NCBI RefSeq assembly: GCF_003581615.1
Contig: NZ_QXFH01000070.1
Location: forward strand, 806,001 to 870,000
Direction of reading: 5' to 3'
From: Flagellimonas lutimaris
Lineage (GTDB): Bacteria; Bacteroidota; Bacteroidia; Flavobacteriales; Flavobacteriaceae
DNA: 64,000 nt
The notes under the pieces were generated by a model. That model was not told the origin of the DNA. It was given only the letters and a program-made list of their open reading frames with translations, and made no database searches. Made by a program: the position numbers and the translations under genes. Of the stretch, positions 35,384 through 44,429 are shown piece by piece; the stretch's first letter is position 1; each line of letters begins with the position of its first letter.

Positions 35384-37417
35384 CTAGTTATCTATTTCAA
35401 TGGGATCTACCGAAAGTTTTACAGTTGGTATTTTATCCTTGGAGCCCCTGGTGTCTATGTTTATTTTATCATTATTTTGAATTACTTCAATCGCTTTTTT
35501 AGCGGATATCTCCTTACCATTCAAAGTGAAAGCTGCTCCCTTGGCTGCCATTTCCTTAACGTGTTCCAAAGGAGATTTTGGCGCGGGTGGGCTAGGTGGT
35601 GCTACAGGTTTTATTGCTTTTACGTTTTTAACAACTGAGGGCGGCATTGGGGGTTTTGTAGCATCTGGTGCAGGTGGTGCAGGTGGAAAGTTTGGAAAAG
35701 GTTCCGCATCCTCACGCTGTTTTTTGGACATTTTCCCATAAATCACTTTTAACCGCATTACCTCTTTCTTTTTGATGATTATATGGTTTCGGTCCATTGC
35801 ATTGTACTTTTTGGCCAAAGCATTGTATTCCTTCATTTCCTCTCGCGTAGCGCTCTCTTGATAAAGCACTTTGGGCCCTACAATATTAATGGTGGCAGAA
35901 CCGTGCTCGGCGAGAATTTGATCTACCTGATCAATAATATTTTTTGGGGTGTTTTGGTCAACCTCGATTACCGAGCGTAGTGTTTTTTTACGTTCATCAA
36001 AAGAAAGATGATCGTTAATTTTAGAAAGTGTTCCTTTTAAATCATTTAAGGGCACCAAATCTTTTTGGAACAATATCTGACCACTCTTGTTGATTTTAAT
36101 GTTGATCGGGTTGATGGTTTTTTGACCAGCATTTTGAGGCAAAGACTCTGGAAAGGGTTGTACAAGTTCTTTTTGCGCCTTGTCTATTCCTTCAACTGTC
36201 ATTTGTTTTGCATTCAAAACTGTTGTGGTCGGAGTAATTGGAACGTTTTCTTGAAACTGACTTTCTTCCATAATCACCTCATTGGCAAATACCTCAATCA
36301 AATCAATGCCAGTGGTTCTTATTTTTTTGGACAAATTGTTTATGGTATTTAGATATACAGGTTGGATGACATTTATCTCAACCTTGGTTTTTTTAGGATC
36401 ATAGGTCGATAGGTGTTCTTGATTTAAAACTTGAGCGACTTCATTAAAATGTACAACCTCATCCTGAATTTGCACAGTTTCAATACCCAAAATATCCATT
36501 GTAATAATGTGGTCCGTTGGAATTTCCCTTGCAATTTCCCGATGCTCGCTAAACCCGAATAACAGTAGGGCCATAAGGGGCAGAAGCAGCATGCTTCTGA
36601 ATACAAATGATTTTTTTGATGTGTTTGTTTTCATGACTGTAAAACGTTTTTTGATTGATGAATAATTAATGGCATTCGCAATGCCGATTGACTGATTTTT
36701 GTTAAAGCTATCGTGTGATAAATACGATAATATAGTGTTTTGATATTGTGAACGATTATTGTTCTTGATGATTACGGCCCTATCAGCCAAAAATTCGTGG
36801 TTCAGTTTAATGGATGACTTAAATAAGTAGATAATAGGATTGAACCATAATAGTACTTGTGCTATTTCAATAAAGAGAATATCCAGACTATGTCGTTGTT
36901 TGGCATGGGTTTCCTCGTGTAAAATGACTTCCTGCGGAATGTTTTGCTCCTCAAATTGTTCTTTGTTCAAAAAGATATAGTTGAAAAAAGTATGCGGAGG
37001 CATGGATTGTTTTAAAAGAACCCTTGTAATAAAATTTTCCTTAAACTTGGGATTAAGACGGATACGTGACCAAATTTGAGTAAGGTGTCTGATAAAGCGG
37101 ATTCCAAATGCAATAACTCCAAGTACATAGATACTCCAAAGCATAATTTCCCAGTTGAAAGCGGATTCTTCGGCGACTAGCTGGTTAGTATTAATTTCCG
37201 GTGTTCCGCTTGTGTTTGCTAAGTTTTGAGATACAGTGTTTTTTGCTATTTCAATATATTCGGTAAAGACAATATTGGGAATTAAAAAGGAGGTAATTAG
37301 AGCACTTAAAAGAAAAAATCGCTTAAAATTGTGTACACTTTCTTTTTCCAGGACTAACTTGTAGAAGGCCAAAAAAATGGCTAGGCATGCTGTAGATTTT
37401 AAAAGGAAGACTAGCAT
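35384..37417 (-). CDS. BlaR1-like M56 membrane metallopeptidase with a long proline-rich exported part
   Basis: A 677-residue M56 peptidase. The membrane part (helices at about 1-20, 35-52, 90-110) carries HEETHAKQRHSLD (zinc site near residue 168) and LNHEFLADRAV; a further helix lies at about 275-293. The exported part, about residues 300-677, has no penicillin-binding domain; it contains repeated polar segments, a proline stretch (PPAPPAPDATKPPMPPS), and the short motif NGKEISAKKAIEVI near the end. It follows the BlaI gene by 2 bp. The ligand sensed is unknown; this is a second, sequence-diverged BlaI/M56 pair beside that at 24.4-26.4 kb. Confidence 0.85.
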   Translation of the reverse strand: MLVFLLKSTACLAIFLAFYKLVLEKESVHNFKRFFLLSALITSFLIPNIVFTEYIEIAKNTVSQNLANTSGTPEINTNQLVAEESAFNWEIMLWSIYVLGVIAFGIRFIRHLTQIWSRIRLNPKFKENFITRVLLKQSMPPHTFFNYIFLNKEQFEEQNIPQEVILHEETHAKQRHSLDILFIEIAQVLLWFNPIIYLFKSSIKLNHEFLADRAVIIKNNNRSQYQNTILSYLSHDSFNKNQSIGIANAINYSSIKKRFTVMKTNTSKKSFVFRSMLLLPLMALLLFGFSEHREIAREIPTDHIITMDILGIETVQIQDEVVHFNEVAQVLNQEHLSTYDPKKTKVEINVIQPVYLNTINNLSKKIRTTGIDLIEVFANEVIMEESQFQENVPITPTTTVLNAKQMTVEGIDKAQKELVQPFPESLPQNAGQKTINPINIKINKSGQILFQKDLVPLNDLKGTLSKINDHLSFDERKKTLRSVIEVDQNTPKNIIDQVDQILAEHGSATINIVGPKVLYQESATREEMKEYNALAKKYNAMDRNHIIIKKKEVMRLKVIYGKMSKKQREDAEPFPNFPPAPPAPDATKPPMPPSVVKNVKAIKPVAPPSPPAPKSPLEHVKEMAAKGAAFTLNGKEISAKKAIEVIQNNDKINIDTRGSKDKIPTVKLSVDPIEIDN

Positions 37418-37419
37418 AA

Positions 37420-37785
37420 TTACTTCTTTTTGATTTCGTTGTCGATCAATTTTTTCAATTCTTCCAACTCACTTTTGCTCAAGTTGGTTTCTTTGGTAAA
37501 AAAAGAGGCAAATTGACTGGCACTATCGTTAAAGAAGTTTTTGATGAGCCCGTTTACATGTTTGGAGAAATAATCCTTCTTCTTTACCAAAGGATAGTAT
37601 TCCCTACTTCTTCCTATACTGTTGTAGGCTACAAAACCTTTGTCCGTCATACGTTTTAAAAGGGTTGCTACGGTGGTAGTGGCAGGTTTGGGTTCTGGAT
37701 AGGCATCCAAAAGGTCTTTCATAAAGGCCTTTTTTAATTTCCAAACAATGTTCATTAACTCCTCTTCGGATTTTGATAACTGCAT
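37420..37785 (-). CDS. BlaI/MecI/CopY-family repressor
   Basis: The frame is open to 38064, but that extension runs through the promoter and into the divergent PhnA gene. The ATG at 37783-37785 gives a 121-residue protein beginning MQLSKSEEELMNIVWKLKKA, the normal start of this family. The winged helix (PKPATTTVATLLKRMTDKGFV) and helical dimerisation region are complete. It is cotranscribed with the M56 gene, and two dyads overlap its promoter. Confidence 0.93.
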   Translation of the reverse strand: MQLSKSEEELMNIVWKLKKAFMKDLLDAYPEPKPATTTVATLLKRMTDKGFVAYNSIGRSREYYPLVKKKDYFSKHVNGLIKNFFNDSASQFASFFTKETNLSKSELEELKKLIDNEIKKK

Positions 37786-37808
37786 TTTCAAATCTTTTAC
37801 AATTATTG

Positions 37809-37852
37809 TTCTACAAACATAGAATAAAAATTTTAATTCTACAAATGTAGAG
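37809..37852 (-). promoter_or_regulatory. Promoter of the second blaI with two overlapping operators
   Basis: On the minus strand TTTG (-33) is followed after 20 bp by TATGTTTG (-7, 37821 to 37814), both perfect. Dyad A (TTCTA-CAAACA-TAGAA, 37809-37824) covers the -7 box; dyad B (CTACAAATGTAG, 37839-37850) covers the -33 box. Binding of the repressor to both would block RNA polymerase directly. Confidence 0.82.
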
Positions 37853-37921
37853 TATGTTTTTGATGAGAAGAAGTTATTATGATATCCTAAAATGTTAAGT
37901 TTGCCGTCAAATTGGAATATC

Positions 37922-38500
37922 ATGGGATTATTAGAGGACTTACAGAACAGAAGCGGAAATACTTGCGAACTATGCGGGGCAACAGAGAATTTACAGGTGT
38001 ATGAAGTTCCTCCGGTTTCCACAGGCGGGGTTGATGGAAGCCTTTTGGGGTGTTCCACCTGCATTGGTCAGATTGAAAATCCCGATACCACAGATTCCAA
38101 TCATTGGCGTTGTTTGAATGATAGTATGTGGAGCGAGCACGATGCCGTAAAGGTGGTTGCGTGGCGTATGCTGAACAGGTTAAAGTCCGAAGGGTGGCCT
38201 CAAGATCTTTTGGATATGATGTATTTGGAAGATGAAACCTTGGAATGGGCCAAAGCAACTGGAGAAGGGGAAGAAGAAAGTGAAAAAATCATCCACAGGG
38301 ATGTAAACGGCAATATTTTGGAGAATGGTGATAGCGTTGTACTGGTAAAGGACTTAAAAGTAAAAGGTTCCAGTATGGTCGCAAAACAGGGAACCGCCGT
38401 TAGACGAATTTCCCTGGATTACGAAAATGCTGAATACATTGAAGGCAAGGTAGATGGTCAACAAATCGTTATTATTACCAAATACGTTAAAAAACTCTAG
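37922..38500 (+). CDS. PhnA-domain protein
   Basis: A 192-residue protein of the PhnA (YjdM) family, despite its name not a proven phosphonate enzyme. The N-terminal zinc-ribbon is CELCGATENL with a second pair in GCSTCIGQI; the C-terminal domain starts near DVNGNILENGDSVVLVKDLKVKG. The ATG at 37922 is preferred to an upstream one at 37892 because MGLLEDL begins the conserved region. Divergent from the BlaI gene and convergent with the dipeptidase gene. Confidence 0.83.
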   Translation: MGLLEDLQNRSGNTCELCGATENLQVYEVPPVSTGGVDGSLLGCSTCIGQIENPDTTDSNHWRCLNDSMWSEHDAVKVVAWRMLNRLKSEGWPQDLLDMMYLEDETLEWAKATGEGEEESEKIIHRDVNGNILENGDSVVLVKDLKVKGSSMVAKQGTAVRRISLDYENAEYIEGKVDGQQIVIITKYVKKL

Positions 38501-39885
38501 GCCTTCATCTCTGTATAATATTTGTAGAAATAAGGGATGGTCTCAATTCCCTTTAAAAAGTTCCAAACTCCAAAATGTTCGTTAGGGGAGTGGATGGCGT
38601 CGCTGTCCAATCCAAATCCTAAAAGGATGGTTTTGCTGTCAAAAACGTTCTCGAAAAGTGCTACGATCGGAATACTTCCTCCTGTTCGTTGTGGAACTGG
38701 CGTTTTTCCAAAGGTAGTTTCCATTGCTTTGGAAGCTGCTTGGTAGCCAATGCTCTCAATCGGTGTTACGTATGCCTGCCCACCGTGGTGAGGAGTCACT
38801 TTTACTTTTACGCTTTTGGGCGCAAGTGATTTGAAATGCTTGGTGAACAAATCGGTAATCTCGTGCCAATCTTGATCGGGAACCAATCGCATCGAAATTT
38901 TAGCGTAGGCTTTACTGGCGATTACGGTTTTTGCACCTTCGCCCATGTAACCTCCCCAAATACCATTAACATCTAAAGTTGGACGTATTCCAAAACGTTC
39001 AGATGTTGAATATCCCTTTTCTCCATGTACATCATCAATATCCAGAGCTTTTTTATACTCTTCCAAATCAAAAGGCGCTTTTGCCATTTCGGCACGCTCC
39101 TCATCTGATATGACTTCTACTTTGTCATAAAAACCAGGTATGGTGATATGGTTGTTCTCATCATGCAGCTCAGCAATCATTTTTGCCAAAACATTGATGG
39201 GGTTTGGTGCTGCACCTCCATAAATACCTGAATGCAGGTCTCGGTTGGCGCCAGTCACTTCTACCTCAACATAGCTAAGTCCACGTAAACCTGTGGTAAT
39301 GGATGGTGTGTCATTGGTAATCATTCCGGTATCGGAAATCAAAATAATATCGTTTTTGAGTTTTTCGCTGTTTTCCTTTAGGAAATCCTCCAAACTATCA
39401 CTTCCTACCTCTTCTTCACCTTCGATCATGAACTTTACATTGCAAGGCAAGGTGTTGTTCTTGATCATATACTCAACAGCCTTTACGTGCATAAAGAACT
39501 GACCTTTATCATCACAGGCTCCACGAGCAAAAATGGCCCCATCAGGATGTAATTCCGTTTTCTTGATGATAGGCTCAAAAGGCGGTGAATCCCAAAGATT
39601 AATGGGGTCTGGTGGCTGTACATCGTAGTGGCCATAAACCAATACGGTTGGCAGATTAGGGTCTATGATTTTGTCACCATACACCACGGGATAGCCTTTA
39701 GTCTCGCAAATTTCTGTGTTTTCACAACCTGCATCATCCAATGATTTCTTTACGGCTTTAGCAGTTTCCAACACATCTTTTGAATAAGCTGGGTCAGCAC
39801 TGATGGAGGGGATTTTTAACAGGTCGATTAACTCGTTGATAAATCTGTCCTTGTTCGTGCTGATGTAATTATTTATGTCTTTCAT
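38497..39885 (-). CDS. M20-family dipeptidase
   Basis: A 462-residue zinc-dependent M20 peptidase of the cytosolic non-specific dipeptidase/PepV-like group. Metal ligands are visible in YGHYDVQPPDP, ARGACDDKGQ and EGEEEVGSDSLEDFL (catalytic Glu within EGEEE). No signal peptide is seen. Overlaps the PhnA stop by 4 bp. It is a general peptide-breakdown enzyme; specificity cannot be stated. Confidence 0.9.
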   Translation of the reverse strand: MKDINNYISTNKDRFINELIDLLKIPSISADPAYSKDVLETAKAVKKSLDDAGCENTEICETKGYPVVYGDKIIDPNLPTVLVYGHYDVQPPDPINLWDSPPFEPIIKKTELHPDGAIFARGACDDKGQFFMHVKAVEYMIKNNTLPCNVKFMIEGEEEVGSDSLEDFLKENSEKLKNDIILISDTGMITNDTPSITTGLRGLSYVEVEVTGANRDLHSGIYGGAAPNPINVLAKMIAELHDENNHITIPGFYDKVEVISDEERAEMAKAPFDLEEYKKALDIDDVHGEKGYSTSERFGIRPTLDVNGIWGGYMGEGAKTVIASKAYAKISMRLVPDQDWHEITDLFTKHFKSLAPKSVKVKVTPHHGGQAYVTPIESIGYQAASKAMETTFGKTPVPQRTGGSIPIVALFENVFDSKTILLGFGLDSDAIHSPNEHFGVWNFLKGIETIPYFYKYYTEMKA

Positions 39886-39940
39886 ATATGAATTAAAAGT
39901 ACCCTAAAAGTACAAAAAACAAGTTTTTAAAGGGAGTACA

Positions 39941-39970
39941 TTTGCAAATCGGAAAATTGATTTATATTTG
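39941..39970 (+). promoter_or_regulatory. Promoter of tRNA-Leu
   Basis: TTTG at 39941-39944 and TATATTTG at 39963-39970, 18 bp between: a complete Bacteroidota -33/-7 promoter 11 bp before the tRNA. Confidence 0.85.
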
Positions 39971-39981
39971 CACTCCGTTTC

Positions 39982-40063
39982 GCGGGTGTGGTGGAATTGG
40001 TAGACACGCTAGACTTAGGATCTAGTGCCGCAAGGCGTGGGGGTTCGACTCCCTTCACCCGCA
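39982..40063 (+). tRNA. tRNA-Leu (anticodon UAG)
   Basis: The acceptor stem pairs GCGGGTG (39982-39988) with CACCCGC (40056-40062), with A40063 as discriminator; CCA is not encoded. The anticodon stem CTAGA/TCTAG encloses the loop CTTAGGA, anticodon TAG. A long variable arm (GTGCCGCAAGGCGT) marks a class II tRNA, and GGTTCGACTCC is the T loop. It has its own promoter and terminator. Confidence 0.95.
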
Positions 40064-40064
40064 C

Positions 40065-40101
40065 AAAAAAGGCCCTTCAAATATTTGAAGGGCCTTTTTT
40101 T
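40065..40101 (+). terminator. Terminator of tRNA-Leu
   Basis: A perfect 24-bp palindrome (40071-40094, GGCCCTTCAAAT and its complement) preceded by A and followed by seven T. Confidence 0.9.
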
Positions 40102-40540
40102 AATATAATTAATTGCTCTTTAGCCTCCATCTTGCGTAAGTTTTCCTTGGTATTATATATCAATACTGTTTAAATGAAAATCTAAAAGGGTATTTTGCTA
40201 GTTACATCTCTCATATATTTCCCGTTTAGATTTTAATTAACTCAGTTGGACAATTTTTTTAAATATGATAAAAAAATAAAGGGTAGATTATAAAAAAATA
40301 AATATTTAGTGATTTTTACGAATAAAAAGAAAAATGTTAAATTTACGATAAACCTTGTTGAAAGGCGGGTTTAATGTAATTGGGACCTTAAATATCACTG
40401 GTGTTTATCAACTAATCATGACTATTGATTTTACAATAAAATAGTGTTATTTAAGTTCTATTAATTAGAAAATATTGATATTTATCAATTTTTTGAGAAA
40501 ACCAAACTGAAACTAACTAAAATAATTGACCAACAACGCT
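40102..40540. other. AT-rich gene-free stretch before the response regulator
   Basis: No reading frame is convincing. It holds a spaced inverted repeat (AAAATCTAAAAGGG at 40177-40190 and CCCGTTTAGATTTT at 40221-40234, one mismatch, 30-nt loop) and, at 40475-40488, the dyad TTGAT-ATTT-ATCAA. The remainder is unstructured AT-rich sequence that probably carries the response regulator promoter. Confidence 0.6.
40475..40488 (+). promoter_or_regulatory. Fnr-box-like dyad upstream of the response regulator
   Basis: TTGATATTTATCAA is identical to the E. coli FNR consensus TTGATnnnnATCAA. Unlike the sites at 44-64 kb, no TAnnTTTG box lies 29.5 bp from its centre (the sequence there is AACTAACT), so it may be unused or act differently. 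Confidence 0.4.
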
Positions 40541-40930
40541 ATGTACAAGGAAATATATTTGGTCGACGACGAAGACCTAGTGAATACTGTGAATGCGATT
40601 CACTTTAGAAGAATGGGAATGGAAGATAGGGTAAAGAGTTTTACCAACCCGGAACTGGCCCTTGATAATCTCAGGTTTAGAGATGACCCAAAAGTTAAAA
40701 CACTCATTTTATTGGATATCAATATGCCGGAGATGAGTGGCTTTGAATTTTTGGAATTTATGATGCTCGAAGATTTTCCAGAATCCAATGAAGTGCTTTT
40801 AGTAACTTCTTCGGAATCGGATGCGGATAAGGAAGAGGCTGAAAAGTATGAGAAATACGTCAAGGAATTTATCACAAAGCCGTTAAAAATTGAGCATTTG
40901 GAGGACTATCTGCAAAGTGCCAATAAATAA
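40541..40930 (+). CDS. Single-domain response regulator
   Basis: A CheY-like receiver of 129 residues with no output domain. Acidic pocket in YLVDDEDLVN, phosphoacceptor Asp in LILLDINMPEMSGFEFL, conserved Ser/Thr in LLVTSSES and Lys in EFITKPL. The frame is open five codons further to a TTG at 40526, but the ATG at 40541 gives the normal start. The histidine kinase gene 67 bp downstream is the natural partner. Confidence 0.9.
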   Translation: MYKEIYLVDDEDLVNTVNAIHFRRMGMEDRVKSFTNPELALDNLRFRDDPKVKTLILLDINMPEMSGFEFLEFMMLEDFPESNEVLLVTSSESDADKEEAEKYEKYVKEFITKPLKIEHLEDYLQSANK

Positions 40931-40997
40931 GATACATATTTAATTATTACTTAACTTATATAAGGCCCTTAATTTTATTCTGAATAACTTTTGAACT

Positions 40998-42455
40998 GTG
41001 AAACAGAACCACGCCTTTATTCAAAATAAAATTGAAATCGTTGAAGATAGGGGTGACCTTGTGTGGGCAATGGATGAAGATTACAAGCTTACCGCTTTTA
41101 ATACGTCCTTCAAGGCACGTCTTAAACAGAATGGTTTAGGAGATGTTGAAAGGGGTATAGACCTTAAAGAGGTATATAAGGCAGATAGTTTCTTTAATCC
41201 CTGTCAACAAGGTTGTGAAAGGGCGCTAAATCGCTATGCAACCACATCAAAGCATACTTTTGAGGAGAACGGAAAAATAGTGGTGCACGAGTTTTCCTTC
41301 CAACCTTTTATGAATCACTTTGGAAATGTAGTTGGTTGTTGTATCTGGCAAAAGGACATTACACAAGAAGTAAACAACAATCATCGATTAAGGGAAAGTG
41401 AAAGAAAGTATCGGGAGGCCCAAGAAGTTGCCGATGTTGGGCATTGGAACTGGGACATGAAAAAGAACGAAATCACCTGGTCCGACCAACTTTTCAGAAT
41501 CTTTGATAAGCATCCTGAAACATTTAAAGCGAATTATGAGTCATTAATGGAAATCATTCATCCGGAGGACAGAGATGCTTTTAATGAAGATGTAAATAAA
41601 TGTATCGAGGGAAAAAAATTACATGATATTGTCCATCGGATTTTGGTGGGTAACGCAGAAATTAGGTATGTCCATCAAAAGGGCAGAGCTTTTTACGATG
41701 AAAATGGCAAGCCTTACAGGATGAGTGGTACCACCCAAGAGGTTACCAAAGATGTACTGTCCAATAGGCAAATAGTGGAACAAAATCATGAGCTTCAAAA
41801 TTTTGTCCGAATTATATCCCATAACTTGCGAGGCCCCATTTCTAACCTTTTAATGTTATCCAAAATATATGATTGGGGCAAGGATGAGATGAACGACGAT
41901 ATTATGAAAAAGATAGAGCATACTACAGAAGCTCTAGATCAGACTATAAAGGACCTTCATCATTCGTTGGCGTTAAAAGCTGCGGACAAGGAAAAATTCA
42001 GGAAGGTTCTTCTTGGGGATGTAATGAAAGATGTAAATGGGCTTCTATCAGAAGAAATCACAAAAAATGGAGCTTCCATTGAAACCAATTTTTCAAAAGC
42101 CAATATTGTATTTGGTGCAAAGAGCTACGTAGTAAATGTTTTTTACAACCTTATTCTTAACGCGATAAATTATGCCAAGGAAGGAGTTTCAGCGGTTATT
42201 GAAATAGCTTCGGATGAAAATGATAAAGAAGTTGTATTGAAGTTTTCCGATAATGGTATAGGAATGGAACTTACCCCCGAAAAAGAGCGAAAGATTTTTG
42301 ATATGTATGGCAGACTTAGCGGTGCTACTGAGGGCAAGGGTTTTGGACTTTATTTGGTAAAGACACAAGTGGAGGCCATGGATGGAAAAATAGAAGTTGA
42401 GAGTGAGAAGGATGTTGGAACCACTTTTACCATAACTTTCCCTAAAGTTCTGTAA
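40998..42455 (+). CDS. Soluble PAS-domain histidine kinase
   Basis: A 485-residue kinase without membrane helices. Two PAS domains (about 10-125 and 133-255) lead to a HisKA domain with H in RIISHNLRGPISNLL and an HATPase domain (N box NLILNAINYA, DNGIGM, GKGFGLYL). As a cytosolic sensor it may read redox state, light, or a small ligand; nothing in the PAS domains identifies a cofactor, though HWNWDMKKNEITWS is common to PAS_3 domains. Start is GTG. Pairs with the response regulator at 40541-40930. Confidence 0.88.
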   Translation: MKQNHAFIQNKIEIVEDRGDLVWAMDEDYKLTAFNTSFKARLKQNGLGDVERGIDLKEVYKADSFFNPCQQGCERALNRYATTSKHTFEENGKIVVHEFSFQPFMNHFGNVVGCCIWQKDITQEVNNNHRLRESERKYREAQEVADVGHWNWDMKKNEITWSDQLFRIFDKHPETFKANYESLMEIIHPEDRDAFNEDVNKCIEGKKLHDIVHRILVGNAEIRYVHQKGRAFYDENGKPYRMSGTTQEVTKDVLSNRQIVEQNHELQNFVRIISHNLRGPISNLLMLSKIYDWGKDEMNDDIMKKIEHTTEALDQTIKDLHHSLALKAADKEKFRKVLLGDVMKDVNGLLSEEITKNGASIETNFSKANIVFGAKSYVVNVFYNLILNAINYAKEGVSAVIEIASDENDKEVVLKFSDNGIGMELTPEKERKIFDMYGRLSGATEGKGFGLYLVKTQVEAMDGKIEVESEKDVGTTFTITFPKVL

Positions 42456-42459
42456 TATC

Positions 42460-43395
42460 TTAAAAGGGCAAATGGCTTAAGTCAACATTTCCGCCAGATA
42501 TTATAATACCCACTTTTTTGTTCGCTAAGTCATCTTTTTTCTTAAGAACCGCCGCTAGGGCAACAGCACTGGAAGGTTCACATACAATTTTGAGTCGTTC
42601 CCAAATAAATCGCATGGCCGAAATGATTTCATCTTCTGTTACCCGAACAATTTCGTCCACAAATTTTTGAATGATTGGAAAGTTCCTATCACCCAATTGG
42701 GTTTTGAGTCCATCTGCAATCGTATTTGTTGTGGTGTTGGTCTCTATTTTTCCACTTTGCAAGGACCGATAAGCATCATCCACCTCAAAGGGTTCTCCAC
42801 CTATGGTTTTGCAATTGTTTCCGAAATAATAGGCAGACAAGGCTGTTCCAGCAATCAATCCTCCACCGCCAACAGGAGTAACTACATAATCAAGACTTGG
42901 TCGGAGTTCCAATAGTTCTTTGCAGGCTGTTCCTTGTCCTAAAATCACATGGTCATCATTCGAAGGGTGAATAAAAGTTGCTCCATGTTCTTTTACAATA
43001 CGATCAGATTCACGTTCCCGAGCCTCTAAGGTAGATTCACACTCAACCAAGATGCCACCGTATCCTTTGACCGCTTCTTTTTTAACCTTAGGCGCTGAAT
43101 TTGGCATTACGATATAGGCCTTTACTCCTAAACTTTGCGCAGAAAGGGATAGGGCTTGTGCAAAATTACCGGAAGAATGGGTAACGACTCCATTTTGTTT
43201 CTGCTCGTCCGTAAGTTGCATTATGGCATTGGCGGCACCGCGCATTTTAAAGGCACCCATCCGTTGAAAGTTTTCGCATTTAAAGTACAAATCGGCACCA
43301 GCTATCTCATTAATAAGTCTGGAAGTGAGCACAGGAGTATTATGGATAAAAGGTTTTATCCGTTCGTGGCAGTCAATTAATTGTTGTTTGTCCAT
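42460..43395 (-). CDS. PLP-dependent threonine/serine dehydratase (or serine racemase)
   Basis: A 311-residue fold-type II PLP enzyme. The PLP lysine is K50 in GAFKMRGA, the phosphate-binding loop is GGGGLIAG, and THSSGNFAQAL is the substrate loop. It has no C-terminal ACT domain, so it is a catabolic dehydratase or racemase rather than the allosteric IlvA. Substrate specificity between Thr, Ser and others cannot be read with certainty. Confidence 0.87.
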   Translation of the reverse strand: MDKQQLIDCHERIKPFIHNTPVLTSRLINEIAGADLYFKCENFQRMGAFKMRGAANAIMQLTDEQKQNGVVTHSSGNFAQALSLSAQSLGVKAYIVMPNSAPKVKKEAVKGYGGILVECESTLEARERESDRIVKEHGATFIHPSNDDHVILGQGTACKELLELRPSLDYVVTPVGGGGLIAGTALSAYYFGNNCKTIGGEPFEVDDAYRSLQSGKIETNTTTNTIADGLKTQLGDRNFPIIQKFVDEIVRVTEDEIISAMRFIWERLKIVCEPSSAVALAAVLKKKDDLANKKVGIIISGGNVDLSHLPF

Positions 43396-43444
43396 AAATT
43401 ACCTTATACCGAGTTTTTTACGGTATAAAGATAACAACCGAATA

Positions 43445-44350
43445 TCAATTGTGCGACTCTACTTCCTCTTCTTCTTTTGCTTCTGTAGAAACACCTTCCA
43501 TGCCCAATTCAGGTATTACCAACAAGGGTATCTGGGTATGGAACGCCGTTCTTTTGATTATGGGTTCACGTGTCATCTTTTCCATATAACTATGCTGATA
43601 ATTCAACATCGCTAAAAGATGGATATCCAATTCCTTAGAGAATGTTTCCAAAGTGTGAGAAACCGAATTTAGCTCGGAAACCGTATGAACATAATGTTCC
43701 ACATCACCAAGATAGCGTCGCAGCATATTTAAGTTGAACTGCTGCAGTTCCGTCAATGCTTTTATACCGTACTGCACATGAACAATTCGGATGGTTGCAT
43801 TGAACATTTTGGCCATCTCCAGAAGCGGAGATAGCTCGGAAGAGGTGTAAAATCGATTAAAATCTGTGGCAAAAGCAATTTCCGAAGGTGTTACGTATTC
43901 AAAATGATAAGGAATGGCCAAAACAGGACATTTTTTGGTGCTTTTTATAATCCGCACCGTATTACTGCCCATAAATACCTCGTCCACACCAGAAGCACCC
44001 TTGGTTCCGGTAACTACCAAATGGATTCCAAAAGTCTCCACGATATCCTTTACCTCTTCTACCAAAAGGTTAAAGGAGGAAATGGTCTCAAAACTGTGGT
44101 TGGGATTGCCATATTTGGTTTTTATCCGTTCCACGGTATTGGTCAATCCTCGTTCAGAATTCTCCCTCACCGCATCCACAATGCGAACTCCATCAATCAT
44201 TTTTGCCATAAATCGGCTACTGGGGATAACAGGGGTATAGGTGTTGAGCAGGTAAAAAGTACAACGCCTGTTGCGGAACAATTGCATGGCGTAATCTATT
44301 GCATTCCATGCATTTTCCGAAAAATCCGTAGGTATTAAAATCTTTTGCAT
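43445..44350 (-). CDS. Universal stress protein with two Usp domains
   Basis: About 301 residues, two UspA domains in tandem. Domain 1 begins QKILIPTDFSENAWNAIDYAMQLF and has the ATP-binding-type GTKGASGVDEVFMGSNTVRII; domain 2 is diverged and lacks a clear GxxG nucleotide loop. The ATG at 44350 is preferred to 44371 because a predicted -7 box lies at 44371-44378. A dyad at 44402-44413 places it in the Fnr-type regulon; usp genes with that control are known from oxygen limitation in other bacteria. Confidence 0.88.
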   Translation of the reverse strand: MQKILIPTDFSENAWNAIDYAMQLFRNRRCTFYLLNTYTPVIPSSRFMAKMIDGVRIVDAVRENSERGLTNTVERIKTKYGNPNHSFETISSFNLLVEEVKDIVETFGIHLVVTGTKGASGVDEVFMGSNTVRIIKSTKKCPVLAIPYHFEYVTPSEIAFATDFNRFYTSSELSPLLEMAKMFNATIRIVHVQYGIKALTELQQFNLNMLRRYLGDVEHYVHTVSELNSVSHTLETFSKELDIHLLAMLNYQHSYMEKMTREPIIKRTAFHTQIPLLVIPELGMEGVSTEAKEEEEVESHN

Positions 44351-44370
44351 CTGACTAAGATTATGATGCA

Positions 44371-44413
44371 TAAAATTAGACCTATGGGGTAGGGGATACT
44401 ATGACAATTGTCA
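44371..44413 (-). promoter_or_regulatory. Fnr-type site and -7 box of the usp gene at 43445-44350
   Basis: TGACAATTGTCA (44402-44413) is a perfect 12-bp palindrome. The -7 box on the minus strand, TAATTTTA (44378 to 44371), begins exactly 29.5 bp from its centre, as in six other promoters here. Confidence 0.75.
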
Positions 44414-44429
44414 GCTTTTTAAAAATGGG

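Noticed and set aside
37786..38064. N-terminal extension of the second BlaI protein
   Set aside because: It would cover the promoter, both operators and the start of the divergent PhnA gene.
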